Below, piece after piece: positions 1 to 8,041 of a DNA stretch of 64,000 nucleotides; position 1 is the first letter of the stretch, and every line of letters begins with the position of its first letter. Below the pieces are notes generated by a model. The model was given only the letters and a program-made list of their open reading frames with translations, was not told the DNA's origin and ran no database searches. The stretch comes from Alistipes sp. (lineage in GTDB: Bacteria > Bacteroidota > Bacteroidia > Bacteroidales > Rikenellaceae): contig JAFVOR010000067.1 in NCBI GenBank assembly GCA_017505725.1, positions 1-64,000 of the forward strand. The letters run 5' to 3'. Both the position numbers and the translations under genes were made by a program.

Positions 1-27
1 CTACTCACTACTCACTACTCACTACTC
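1..27. repeat. short tandem repeat, unit CTACTCA
   Basis: Four consecutive 7-bp units (the last lacks one base) start at the window edge, so the array may extend further left. It lies just downstream of the terminator of the minus-strand gene. No function is evident. Confidence 0.8.
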
Positions 28-34
28 TCTACGC

Positions 35-66
35 AAAAACGAGACTTCGGGTGAAGTCTCGTTTTT
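35..66 (-). terminator. Rho-independent terminator of the threonine dehydrogenase gene
   Basis: A 14-base inverted repeat (AAAAACGAGACTTC / GAAGTCTCGTTTTT) closes on a GGGT loop. It is flanked by A and T runs, so it can work in both directions. It sits about 20 bp after the stop of the minus-strand gene. Confidence 0.8.
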
Positions 67-86
67 GCTGTTATGTAGTGCTGTCT

Positions 87-1040
87 CTACTTCTCGCACT
101 CGAGTTTCTTGGCGATGGCGGTGAGCATATCGTCGGTCATCGACGAGATGTCCCACTGCGGTTTCCAGCCCCACTCCTCGCGTGCACAGCTGTCGTCGAG
201 CTGATTTGGCCAGCTGTTGGCGATAGCCTCCTTCACAGGGTCGATATTGTACTCCATCTCGAATGATGGCATACGCTTGCGAATCTCGGCTGCGAGAATC
301 TCGGGCGTGAAGCTCATCGATGCCACATTGAACGAGTTGCGGTGTTTGAGCTTCGAAGGGTCTGCCTCCATCAACTCCACAATCGAGCGCAGAGCGTCAG
401 GCATATAGATCATATCCATATAGACATCCTTTGGCACTGCACAGGTGTAGCGACCATTGCGAATAGCCTCGTAGTATATCTCCACTGCGTAGTCGGTAGT
501 GCCACCGCCCGGCTAGGTCTTGTTCGAGATGATACCCGGGAAGCGAATCGAGCGTGTGTCGATGCCATACTTCTGATGGTAGTAGTTCGATAGCAACTCG
601 CCTGTCACCTTGCAGATACCGTAGATGGTGGTAGGCTGCATAATGGTATCCTGCGGAGTCATATCCTTGGGCGATGTAGGGCCAAAAGCGCCGATTGACG
701 ACGGGGTAAATACCGCGCAGTTGTGCTGACGAGCCACCTCCAACGAGTTGAACAGTGCGTTCATATTGATGTTCCACGCCATCTGTGGATTGCGCTCACC
801 AACAGCCGAGAGCAGAGCCACAAGGTTGAATATTGTGTCGATATTGTGACGAGCCACAGCCGAGGCCATATTTGTAGGGTTGAGAGCATCGAGCACCTCG
901 AAAGGACCCTCTTCGGCCAACCCTTTACACTCGCGTACATCGGTAGCAACCACATTGTTAGCGCCATAGATACCGCGTAAATATGGCACGAGCTCCGAGC
1001 CAATCTGACCACCCGCACCTACGATTAAGATTTTTTTCAT
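87..1040 (-). pseudogene. tdh: L-threonine 3-dehydrogenase (SDR/epimerase type), interrupted by an in-frame TAG
   Basis: This would be a 317-residue NAD-dependent short-chain dehydrogenase oxidising L-threonine to 2-amino-3-ketobutyrate. The N-terminus has the Rossmann motif GAGGQIG (residues 8-14); the catalytic set follows as TPSS and YGICK. The C-terminal half carries PGGGTTDYAV, characteristic of the SDR-type TDH family. Codon 176 (positions 513-515) is TAG, directly before PGGGTTDYAV, while both halves stay in the same reading frame, so one substitution explains the break. Many other genes here end in TAG, so genome-wide recoding is unlikely. It is either a recent nonsense mutation or a sequencing error. 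The family assignment is firm; whether protein is made is unknown. Confidence 0.85.
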
Positions 1041-1062
1041 TGTTGTATTGTTTTTCGCACTA

Positions 1063-1070
1063 CGAAAGTA
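1063..1070 (-). promoter_or_regulatory. possible -7 box for tdh
   Basis: On the minus strand this reads TACTTTCG, one base away from the TAnnTTTG consensus, about 23 bp upstream of the ATG. The fit is imperfect, so the call is tentative. Confidence 0.35.
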
Positions 1071-1131
1071 GTAAAAAATTGCCTAATCCGCGCAAAAAAA
1101 TTACTTTTTTTTGATGTAAGGGTTGTTGTTG

Positions 1132-4100
1132 CTAGTTTTCTGGCGCACTCTTGGTAGATTTTATCACCTTAATAATCATCCTAAAAGGATACGATAGGAT
1201 GTGAAAGATCAGGCCTGATGCAATACCAAAAAATCTGGCAACCTTTGTCACAAAACGTCTGCCGCCAGTAAGAGAATCTATGCGTGATTTCTCAAACATC
1301 TGGAGGTAGGCGTTGCACTCTGTTGTGTAAGGGTGCTCTTCGCCCAATGTTTTTTCGAAAATATCCAAAGCTATCATCGCATAATCGGTAGCCTCTTCGA
1401 ACTCGCCCATCTGGTGAAGAATAGCACCGACCTGTATAGACGCTATGCCACAGTCGGTATGCCCCTTGCCTAAGACCTGTTGTCGAATTTCTAATGCTCT
1501 CTTGAGGAACGAAAGGGCCTTATCCAGTTCGTTCAGTCCGTGGTACGAAATTCCTAAGTTTAGGTATATGGCTGCAGTGTTTGGAGTGTTGTCACCAAGT
1601 GCTATTGTTGCGATCTCAAGCGCTTTTGTTAGTACCTCGTTGGCCTTGTTGTATTCGCCAATACTGTTGTAGACGATTCCAATGTTGTTGTATGTCATTG
1701 CCAAATGGTAGTGTCCAGCTTCCAATATTTTGGATTGGATAGAGAGGGCTCTATTGAAATAGGTTAAAGCCTGGTCGAACCTCTGAAGCATAAAATATGC
1801 GAGTCCAATGTTGTTGCAGCAAGAGGCTACCATTGAGTGCTCCTCGCCAAATATATTGATTGATATATCCAATCCCTTGCTTGTTAGCTCTATGGCTCTC
1901 TCGTAATCGCCGACCATTCGTAGCACATCTCCTATGTTGCAATACGAACTGGCGAGGTCGGGGTTAGGCTCACTATATGCCTCTTTCTGTATGTCAATGG
2001 CCTGCTCCAAATAGTATGTAGCTTTGTCAAATTCGCCCAATCTACCATAGGCGACACCCAAAGTATTGTACGCTCCTGCTATTAAGTGGTGTCTACTATC
2101 GTATATTTTTCGTTGAATATCTATAGCTTTGGTGGCGTATTTTATGGCGTTGTAGTAGTCGCCCTTTTCGAGGTAAATGTAGGCAAGACTATGGTATGTT
2201 GTTGCAGTGTCGGGGTGTTCTTCGCCTAGGTCGTTTATGCGAATGTCCAGTGCCTTCGTGTAATAGGATATAGCTGTGTCGAAATCTCCTTGCTGCTGAT
2301 AGGCGTTGCCGATGTTTATGTAGGTAAGACTCGACTTGATGTTGTTTTCTCCGAATGATCTTTTTTCTATGGCGAGTGCCTTGCCGAGATACTCAATAGC
2401 TTTGTCGAACTCTCCAAGTACGCTATGGGTCATACCGATATGGTTGTAGGTGCTTGCAACCTCAGGGTGCTCTTTTCCGAGAATTTTGAATTGTACCTCT
2501 AACGCCTTGTGATAGAACTCTAATGCCTTGCCAAACTCTCCACTATAGTGGTGCGCACCTCCGAGATTGATGTAGGATGCCGCCAGGTCAATCTCCTCTT
2601 CGCCAAAGAATTTGATTTGGTGATTTATTGCTTTGTGGCAGTACTCTATACCCTCGGCAAACTTATCGAGTTTTATGTAGGCGTTACCCAAATTGCAGTA
2701 TGCCATAGCCACGAGGCGAGGATTGTCGGGGGTGTTGTCGTAGAAGCTTAATGTTTTGAGAAAACAATCTATACCCTTGTTGAACTCACCTAACGCTATG
2801 TGAGAGAATCCTATGTTGTTGTAAATTATTCCTATTATATGGCTATATGCTTCCGAATCGGTGTGATTGTTGAGGATCGAGAGAGCCTTGTATAGGTGTA
2901 TCGCTCCATTTTTGTGGTCGCCGATTTTTGTATAAGTCAGGCCAATGTCGTTGTAGGCCACGGCAGTTACAATATTGTCTTCTCCGTAGATTCTTATGCG
3001 GGTATCTATTATGCGCTTATATATGGCTAGAGCCTTGTCGTAGAGACCATAAGTTGAGAGAAAAACAGAGTAGCAATCCAAAATATCGTCGTGACTGTCG
3101 GCGTCATATTCGATATCTTGCGCCATTGTATCCGCCTGTTCATAGAGCTGATCTACCTTTACTATACGCTCTTCGACGGGTATGGATAAATCCGCCATCA
3201 GAGTTAATGCCTTAAGTGTTATCTCCTCGATCGATTTTATTACATTCTGTCGCTTTTGTTCGGTGATCTCTTTGCTCTGCTTGTAATCATTGAGAGCCCT
3301 CTCTCCGTCCCTCTCCGCCTCGTCGAGAATGATATTGGCCTCGTGAATCTTACCCTCGTTGAAGGCATCCATTGCGCGGCGCATACGCTCCGAGATGCGC
3401 TCGCCCTGCAACTTCGCCATACGCTGAGCGGTGGCAAAAAGATTGTTCTGATAGTCGGCAAACTCCTCCTTGAGTTTGTTGTACTCATTGAGCAAAGTTT
3501 GCAAATCTTCTTTATAGTCTTCGTCGTCGGGGTGTTTTTCGGATTTGATCCTTGCCTTTTCTATCTTGCCGGGTAGCTCCGCAAGGCGTGCGCTCATCTT
3601 TTGGAAATCCTCGTTGAGCCCTGCGAACGGAAGATTCTCCATACGGGCAATAGGCTGGTCGTGCAGTACCACATTACCATCCTTGACCTTCAAATCCTCA
3701 CCTCGGCTATTCTCCACCATCTGCAACTGCATAACAAAGTGCAACTGCATAGTGTCACGATTGGCATAACGACTCCAGTAGTGGCCCATCTCATCGAAGA
3801 GTCGCCTCTTGAACTCTTTCAACTCCTCGCTCTCAATCTCGCCATCTCTCAAATCCTTGCAATAGACATAAGATTTGGGAGCTCCCTTCTTGCGAAACTC
3901 CTCTGTTGCTACGTCGAACTCCTCGATGGTGAACTTACCCGCTTTGGTGTGGAATACCGCCAAAAACATATCGCTGGCACGCACCTCATCATTGTACTCG
4001 TCTTGTTTGCGGCGGTCGTTGTAGGCCGCATCGTAATCCTCCCACTCGAAGAGCTCGAGGTGGACACCTCGCTTCTCGTATCTCTTATTCAGTTTGCGTA

Positions 4101-4173
4101 CAAGGTTGCCAAAAGCGTTGCGGTCATCCTCCAACTCCTCGGACGAAGCGATGAATATCTTGATGGTTTTCAT
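1132..4173 (-). CDS. DUF4062-like / coiled-coil / tetratricopeptide repeat protein
   Basis: A protein of about 1013 residues. The start was set at the Met of MKTIKIFIASSEELEDDRNAF because this matches the beginning of DUF4062/TIR-like domains (an IF-ASS-EL--DR signature); an ATG 36 bp upstream is possible. Residues ~1-160 form the DUF4062-like domain, ~190-330 are charged and coiled-coil-like, and ~350-960 contain about 14 kinesin-light-chain-type TPRs of ~42 residues (consensus Y-NIG--Y---GEFDKA). The last ~45 residues include a hydrophobic stretch (FFGIASGLIFHILSYPF), suggesting a C-terminal membrane anchor. Unlike nephrocystin-3 or STAND proteins, there is no visible NACHT/NB-ARC ATPase between the domains. 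The TPR array implies protein binding; a defence or signalling role is only inference. Confidence 0.8.
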   Translation of the reverse strand: MKTIKIFIASSEELEDDRNAFGNLVRKLNKRYEKRGVHLELFEWEDYDAAYNDRRKQDEYNDEVRASDMFLAVFHTKAGKFTIEEFDVATEEFRKKGAPKSYVYCKDLRDGEIESEELKEFKRRLFDEMGHYWSRYANRDTMQLHFVMQLQMVENSRGEDLKVKDGNVVLHDQPIARMENLPFAGLNEDFQKMSARLAELPGKIEKARIKSEKHPDDEDYKEDLQTLLNEYNKLKEEFADYQNNLFATAQRMAKLQGERISERMRRAMDAFNEGKIHEANIILDEAERDGERALNDYKQSKEITEQKRQNVIKSIEEITLKALTLMADLSIPVEERIVKVDQLYEQADTMAQDIEYDADSHDDILDCYSVFLSTYGLYDKALAIYKRIIDTRIRIYGEDNIVTAVAYNDIGLTYTKIGDHKNGAIHLYKALSILNNHTDSEAYSHIIGIIYNNIGFSHIALGEFNKGIDCFLKTLSFYDNTPDNPRLVAMAYCNLGNAYIKLDKFAEGIEYCHKAINHQIKFFGEEEIDLAASYINLGGAHHYSGEFGKALEFYHKALEVQFKILGKEHPEVASTYNHIGMTHSVLGEFDKAIEYLGKALAIEKRSFGENNIKSSLTYINIGNAYQQQGDFDTAISYYTKALDIRINDLGEEHPDTATTYHSLAYIYLEKGDYYNAIKYATKAIDIQRKIYDSRHHLIAGAYNTLGVAYGRLGEFDKATYYLEQAIDIQKEAYSEPNPDLASSYCNIGDVLRMVGDYERAIELTSKGLDISINIFGEEHSMVASCCNNIGLAYFMLQRFDQALTYFNRALSIQSKILEAGHYHLAMTYNNIGIVYNSIGEYNKANEVLTKALEIATIALGDNTPNTAAIYLNLGISYHGLNELDKALSFLKRALEIRQQVLGKGHTDCGIASIQVGAILHQMGEFEEATDYAMIALDIFEKTLGEEHPYTTECNAYLQMFEKSRIDSLTGGRRFVTKVARFFGIASGLIFHILSYPFRMIIKVIKSTKSAPEN

Positions 4174-4197
4174 AGGGGGAAGTCGATTAGTTATCCA

Positions 4198-4205
4198 CAA
4201 AGTTA
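4198..4205 (-). promoter_or_regulatory. -7 box for the DUF4062/TPR gene
   Basis: The minus strand reads TAACTTTG, a match to the Bacteroidota -7 consensus TAnnTTTG, 24 bp before the chosen start. It is divergent from the serine dehydratase promoter. Confidence 0.6.
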
Positions 4206-4232
4206 GCAATTATTTCGAATTGGAGCAGAGAA

Positions 4233-4265
4233 TTGCGCGGATATTGCGAAAAATGTTTAATTTTG
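4233..4265 (+). promoter_or_regulatory. promoter of the serine dehydratase gene
   Basis: TAATTTTG at 4258-4265 matches the -7 box, and TTGCG at 4233-4237 lies about 20 bp upstream as a -33 element. The predicted start gives a leader of only ~15 nt. Confidence 0.65.
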
Positions 4266-4284
4266 TAATCTCAATTTCGAAAAT

Positions 4285-5487
4285 ATGGAATCACTACGCG
4301 AATTATACAAGGTGGGATGTGGCCCGTCGAGTAGCCACACTATGGGTCCAAAGCGTGCTGCCGAGCTCTTTGCCGAGCGTGCAGCAGGTGCCGAGGCGTA
4401 CCGAGTAACCCTCTATGGCTCGTTGGCGGCAACGGGCAAGGGACACCTCACTCACAGCGCCATCCTCTCGGTGCTCGAGCCATTGGCTCCGACCGAGATT
4501 GTGTGGAAGGCGGAGGTTGTGCTCGACTTTCACCCCAACGGAATGCTCTTTGAGGCGATACGCGCTGGCGAGGTCTATGACAGCTGGACAATATTCAGCG
4601 TGGGCGGAGGCTCACTCGCCAACGAGAATACCGTAGCCGAAGTGCCCAAGAGCATCTACCCCCTCACCACCATCCAGGAGATTAAGGATTGGTGTTACAA
4701 CGAGGGTAAGACCTTCTGGGAGTATGTTGAGGAGTGTGAGGGCAAGGAGATTTGGGACTTCCTCGACCACATCTGGACCGTTATGTGCGACACCGTCGAG
4801 CGTGGCTTGAACAATGATGGCGTTCTTCCCGGAGGCTTGAAGGTGGCGCGTAAGGCGAGTACCTACTTCGTGAAGAGCAAGGGCTATGCCGGCTCACTTT
4901 CCTCGCGTGCACGCATCTACGCCTTTGCCTTGGCAGCGGCCGAGGAGAATGCCTCGGGAGGCACAGTGGTGACAGCTCCGACCTGCGGATCGTGTGGCGT
5001 GTTGCCGGGTGTGCTCTACCACTTGAATACCTCGCGTGAGTTCTTGCGAATCAGGGTGTTGCGTGCGCTTGCTACTGCGGGATTGTTCGGCAATGTCGTC
5101 AAGAGCAACGCCTCGATTGCAGGTGCAGAGGTGGGTTGTCAGGGCGAGATAGGTGTGGCGTGTGCAATGGCGGCAGCAGCGGCGTGTCAGCTCTTTGGCG
5201 GAACACCGGCACAGATTGAGTATGCCGCCGAGATGGGCTTGGAGCACCACTTGGGACTCACTTGCGACCCTGTGTGCGGTTTGGTGCAGGTGCCTTGTAT
5301 CGAGCGTAATGCCATAGCTGCAGCGCGTGCTTTGGATGCCAACACCTACGCAATCCTCTCGGATGGTTCGCACCTCGTCTCGTTTGACAAGGTTGTGGCG
5401 GTGATGCACGAAACGGGACACAACCTCCCGAGCCTCTACCGTGAGACCTCGGAGGGTGGACTTGCCAAGGCACACCAAGTGAAGTAG
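4285..5487 (+). CDS. sdaA: L-serine ammonia-lyase, iron-sulfur dependent, single chain
   Basis: This enzyme deaminates L-serine to pyruvate using a [4Fe-4S] cluster. The 400-residue chain starts with the beta domain motif GPSSSHTMGP and continues into the alpha domain with TAPTCGSCGVLPGVL and CDPVCGLVQVPCIERN, which supply the conserved cluster cysteines. Length matches the single-chain family that fuses both domains, although the beta domain is short. It has its own promoter and is divergent from the TPR gene. It may act in amino-acid catabolism with the broken tdh nearby, but the two genes are not an operon. Confidence 0.95.
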   Translation: MESLRELYKVGCGPSSSHTMGPKRAAELFAERAAGAEAYRVTLYGSLAATGKGHLTHSAILSVLEPLAPTEIVWKAEVVLDFHPNGMLFEAIRAGEVYDSWTIFSVGGGSLANENTVAEVPKSIYPLTTIQEIKDWCYNEGKTFWEYVEECEGKEIWDFLDHIWTVMCDTVERGLNNDGVLPGGLKVARKASTYFVKSKGYAGSLSSRARIYAFALAAAEENASGGTVVTAPTCGSCGVLPGVLYHLNTSREFLRIRVLRALATAGLFGNVVKSNASIAGAEVGCQGEIGVACAMAAAAACQLFGGTPAQIEYAAEMGLEHHLGLTCDPVCGLVQVPCIERNAIAAARALDANTYAILSDGSHLVSFDKVVAVMHETGHNLPSLYRETSEGGLAKAHQVK

Positions 5488-5509
5488 GGTAGCGACCACA
5501 AATGCGATA

Positions 5510-5544
5510 TCGGGGAGTTTGGGGTTTGCGCTTGAACTCCCCGA
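5510..5544 (+). terminator. perfect inverted repeat between sdaA and umuD
   Basis: TCGGGGAGTT at 5510-5519 is exactly repeated in inverse at 5535-5544 (10-bp arms, 15-nt loop). Downstream bases are ATATTTT, a weak U tract. It could end sdaA transcription, or be an operator for umuDC, whose start lies 25 bp further on. Confidence 0.5.
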
Positions 5545-5569
5545 ATATTTTCAACCACTGCGATTAGTT

Positions 5570-5995
5570 ATGAATAAGTTTGAGCCACATAGCATCGAGG
5601 ATAGCTCCTTCGAGAGCGAGATTCTGGGTGAGGTGAAGGCCGGTTTTCCGTCACCTGCGGAGGATATCCGCGAAAAACTCGACCTGATACAGCTGCTTGT
5701 AAAACACAAAGCGTCGACCTTCTTCTTCCGTGTGAGCGGTGTCTCGATGGTCGATAGCGGAATGGACGAGGGAGATATTCTCATTGTCGACAGGGCTATC
5801 GACCCGTATAACAACTGCAAGGCTGTATGCTACATCGATGGAGAGTACACCGTTAAGCGTGTCGAGATGCTCGATGGTCGCGTGCGCCTTATGCCCGCCA
5901 ACGAGCAAAATATGAAATACAAGCCTATTGAGGTCTCGCCCGACAACCAGTTTATTGTTTGGGGTGTAGTGACCTACACCATCAAGAAGATGTAG
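5570..5995 (+). CDS. umuD: UmuD-like S24 peptidase, translesion polymerase subunit
   Basis: A LexA/UmuD-type self-cleaving protein of 141 residues. An Ala24-Gly25 cleavage site is visible in EVKAGFPS, the nucleophile is Ser59 in SGVSMVDSGM, and the general base is Lys95 in YTVKRVE; all three line up with E. coli UmuD (24/25, 60, 97). The ATG at 5570 was chosen over an upstream one because it gives standard family length. After RecA-stimulated cleavage UmuD' associates with UmuC to form Pol V. The umuC start follows the stop by 2 nt, so the genes are surely cotranscribed. No clear -7 box was found. Confidence 0.93.
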   Translation: MNKFEPHSIEDSSFESEILGEVKAGFPSPAEDIREKLDLIQLLVKHKASTFFFRVSGVSMVDSGMDEGDILIVDRAIDPYNNCKAVCYIDGEYTVKRVEMLDGRVRLMPANEQNMKYKPIEVSPDNQFIVWGVVTYTIKKM

Positions 5996-5997
5996 AG

Positions 5998-7263
5998 ATG
6001 TTTGCCCTTGCCGATTGCAATAACTTCTTTGCCTCCTGTGAGCGTGTATTTAGACCTGACTTGCAGGGCAAGCCCGTCATTGTCCTCTCGAATAATGATG
6101 GTTGCGCCATTGCGCGAAGCAATGAAGCAAAGGCTTTGGGGATCAAGATGGGTGCACCTCTCTTCAAAATTCGTGACATTGTTGCGAAACATAATGTGGC
6201 GGTCTTTTCGGGTAATATGGCCCTCTATGGCGATATGTCGCAGCGAGTGCGATGGGTGTTGGCGGAGTATGCTCCGTCGGTCGAGGTCTATTCCATTGAT
6301 GAGTGCTTTCTCGACCTACGAGGTATGGAGAATATCGATTTCGATGCCTATGCCAAGGAGATATCCGCTCAATGTTGGCGACAAACATCTATCCCCGTAT
6401 CGGTCGGCATTGCACCAACCAAAACATTGGCAAAGATTGCCTCCAAGCTCTGCAAGCAATATCCCAAATTGCGTGGAGGGTGCTATATGCACCGACCGCA
6501 AGACATCGAGAAGGTGCTGCGCAAATTCCCCATCGAGGATGTGTGGGGCATAGGTCGTAGATCGGCGCCGAGGTTGAAGGAGCGTGGGGTGAACACTGCC
6601 TACGACTTCACGCAACTCTCCGAGAGTTATGTCCACGCATTGATGGGGGTTACGGGTGTCAGGACCTGGAGCGAGCTTCGTGGTATCCCTTGTATAGAGT
6701 TTGAGAATGGCTTCGAGGCAAAGCGGTCGATATGCGTGTCGCGCAGCTTCTCGAGCGAGATATACGATGTGGCGGAGCTGCAGGAGCAGGTGGCAAACTT
6801 CGCCTCGTCAATGGCGGAGCAACTGCGTGCGCAACGGAGTGTGGCTGCCGAGATGGTGGTCTTTGCCTACACCAATCGTTTCAAGGATACGGAGCCGCAG
6901 ACCTACTCAAGTGGATTGGTCACCTTTGCTACACCTACAGCCGATCAGCGTACCATTGTCGCACAGGCGGTGGCGGCACTGCACAAGGAGTTTAGGCGTG
7001 GCTATGGCTACAAGAAGGCGGGCGTTGTTGCCACCAAGATAGTGGCCGAAGGGGAGGTTATGCGCTCGCTCTTCGAAGATACCGCTTCGCTTGAGCGTGA
7101 ACGCAAGATAATCTCGGCGCTCGACACAATAAACGCCACCTATGGCAAGGGTACTATTCGCCTTGCTGTGCAGGGTAGTGGCAAGATTAAAACCACGAGC
7201 GACAACCAATCTCCCCACTACACTACCCGCTGGAGTGACATCCCCAAGGTGAGCGTGAAGTAG
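5998..7263 (+). CDS. umuC: Y-family DNA polymerase V catalytic subunit
   Basis: A 421-residue Y-family polymerase. It begins MFALADCNNFFASCERVF, with the first catalytic Asp in ALADCNNFF, followed by the palm motif SIDECFLDL with the Asp-Glu metal ligands. It continues with a helix-hairpin-helix-like thumb region (VWGIGRRSAPRLKERG) and the little-finger and UmuC C-terminal domain. It performs error-prone synthesis across lesions together with UmuD'. The start is set 2 nt after umuD rather than at the upstream overlapping ATG. Full length, no defects seen. Confidence 0.95.
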   Translation: MFALADCNNFFASCERVFRPDLQGKPVIVLSNNDGCAIARSNEAKALGIKMGAPLFKIRDIVAKHNVAVFSGNMALYGDMSQRVRWVLAEYAPSVEVYSIDECFLDLRGMENIDFDAYAKEISAQCWRQTSIPVSVGIAPTKTLAKIASKLCKQYPKLRGGCYMHRPQDIEKVLRKFPIEDVWGIGRRSAPRLKERGVNTAYDFTQLSESYVHALMGVTGVRTWSELRGIPCIEFENGFEAKRSICVSRSFSSEIYDVAELQEQVANFASSMAEQLRAQRSVAAEMVVFAYTNRFKDTEPQTYSSGLVTFATPTADQRTIVAQAVAALHKEFRRGYGYKKAGVVATKIVAEGEVMRSLFEDTASLERERKIISALDTINATYGKGTIRLAVQGSGKIKTTSDNQSPHYTTRWSDIPKVSVK

Positions 7264-7458
7264 ATTGCGCTATCTTGGTAAGGGCGATTATCTCGATTGT
7301 GATATGAAACTACCTGTTTTCTCAATCGGGAGGTGACTGTCGAGAGTCGAAGGTAGGAAAAAATGGGTGGATGGCAATGTCGTAAATATCGCTATACACC
7401 ACCGAAAAGTCATAAAATAATGAAAAATTACACTTTTTTTGATTTTTTTTCGAAAAAG

Positions 7459-7490
7459 TTTTGGAGGATTAAAAAATTTGCCTACCTTTG
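7459..7490 (+). promoter_or_regulatory. promoter of tRNA-Glu
   Basis: TTTTGG at 7459-7464 and TACCTTTG at 7483-7490 are separated by 18 bp, a good Bacteroidota -33/-7 pair, with the tRNA starting 17 bp after the -7 box. Confidence 0.7.
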
Positions 7491-7507
7491 CACTCGCAAT
7501 CAGCAAT

Positions 7508-7579
7508 GGTGGATTCATCTAAGGGCTAGGATACCTGCCTCTCACGCAGGACATAGGGGTTCGAATCCCCTATCCACTA
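7508..7579 (+). tRNA. tRNA-Glu (anticodon CTC)
   Basis: A complete cloverleaf can be folded: acceptor GGTGGAT/ATCCACT (first pair G-U), anticodon stem CCTGC/GCAGG with loop CTCTCAC (anticodon CTC), T arm AGGGG-TTCGAAT-CCCCT, discriminator A. CCA is not encoded. Confidence 0.93.
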
Positions 7580-7581
7580 CA
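7564..7581 (+). repeat. att-like direct repeat, copy 1 (3' end of tRNA-Glu)
   Basis: AATCCCCTATCCACTACA covers the T-arm/acceptor 3' end of the tRNA gene and recurs exactly at 7877-7894. Tyrosine-recombinase elements commonly use tRNA 3' ends as attachment sites and leave such duplications. Confidence 0.65.
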
Positions 7582-7615
7582 AAAGAAAGCAGTCTTCGGA
7601 CTGCTTTTCTTTTTT
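7581..7615 (+). terminator. terminator after tRNA-Glu
   Basis: AAAAGAAAGCAGTC-TTCG-GACTGCTTTTCTTTTTT is a long stem with a UUCG tetraloop and a T tract immediately after the tRNA. Confidence 0.85.
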
Positions 7616-7876
7616 CGTGAATAGGGTCTTCGTTCAGCTTGTTGCGCCTCGGCAGACTTGTCTGCGTGCTGTGTTGGTGGTGCATCGCTTTGCGATTACG
7701 ATGCAAAGAGCCGATACCGCCAAGTAAATAAATTTCCTCGTCAGTATCGACTCTTCACATCAGACCTTCGGTCTTGCACCACCTCCCTGCCTCTTGGTCT
7801 GCTCTCGGCTTCTGCCGCCGTTCGAATCCTAACGTAGGTACGTTAAGCGGAGCGAGTATAAACGAGCGCAGTAGCC
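7616..7876. other. non-coding remnant between the two tRNA 3'-end copies
   Basis: No credible gene is present. The stretch contains a stray TTCGAATCC (7821-7829) resembling the tRNA T loop, followed by the small palindrome TAACGTA-GG-TACGTTA (7830-7845). Together with the flanking 18-bp repeats it looks like the scar of an excised or decayed integrated element. Confidence 0.5.
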
Positions 7877-7894
7877 AATCCCCTATCCACTACA
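7877..7894 (+). repeat. att-like direct repeat, copy 2
   Basis: Exact 18-bp duplicate of the tRNA-Glu 3' end (copy 1 at 7564-7581), displaced by 313 bp and not part of a complete tRNA. Confidence 0.65.
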
Positions 7895-7900
7895 CAGAAG

Positions 7901-7947
7901 ACGATGTAAGAAACCGATAATTGGTAACTTACATCGTTTTTATTTTT
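7901..7947 (+). terminator. hairpin terminator
   Basis: ACGATGTAAG (7901-7910) pairs with CTTACATCGT (7928-7937), followed by a T-rich tract. It lies just after the second tRNA-end copy. Which transcript it serves is unclear. Confidence 0.65.
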
Positions 7948-7984
7948 GCTATCACCCAAAAATTCACCCAAAAATCGAAGTCTT

Positions 7985-8016
7985 AAAAAAGAGAGTCAGA
8001 AGTAATTCTGACTCTC
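7985..8016 (-). terminator. terminator of the hydrolase lipoprotein gene
   Basis: AGAGAGTCAGAA/TTCTGACTCTCT stem with a GTAA-type loop; on the minus strand it is followed by six T. It lies about 25 bp after the stop of the minus-strand gene. Confidence 0.8.
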
Positions 8017-8041
8017 TCTGTATATAGAGGGATATGTGGTT

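Noticed and set aside
513..515. TAG as a sense codon (recoded amino acid)
   Set aside because: TAG terminates many genes here (for example sdaA, umuD and umuC), and no suppressor tRNA is visible in the window.
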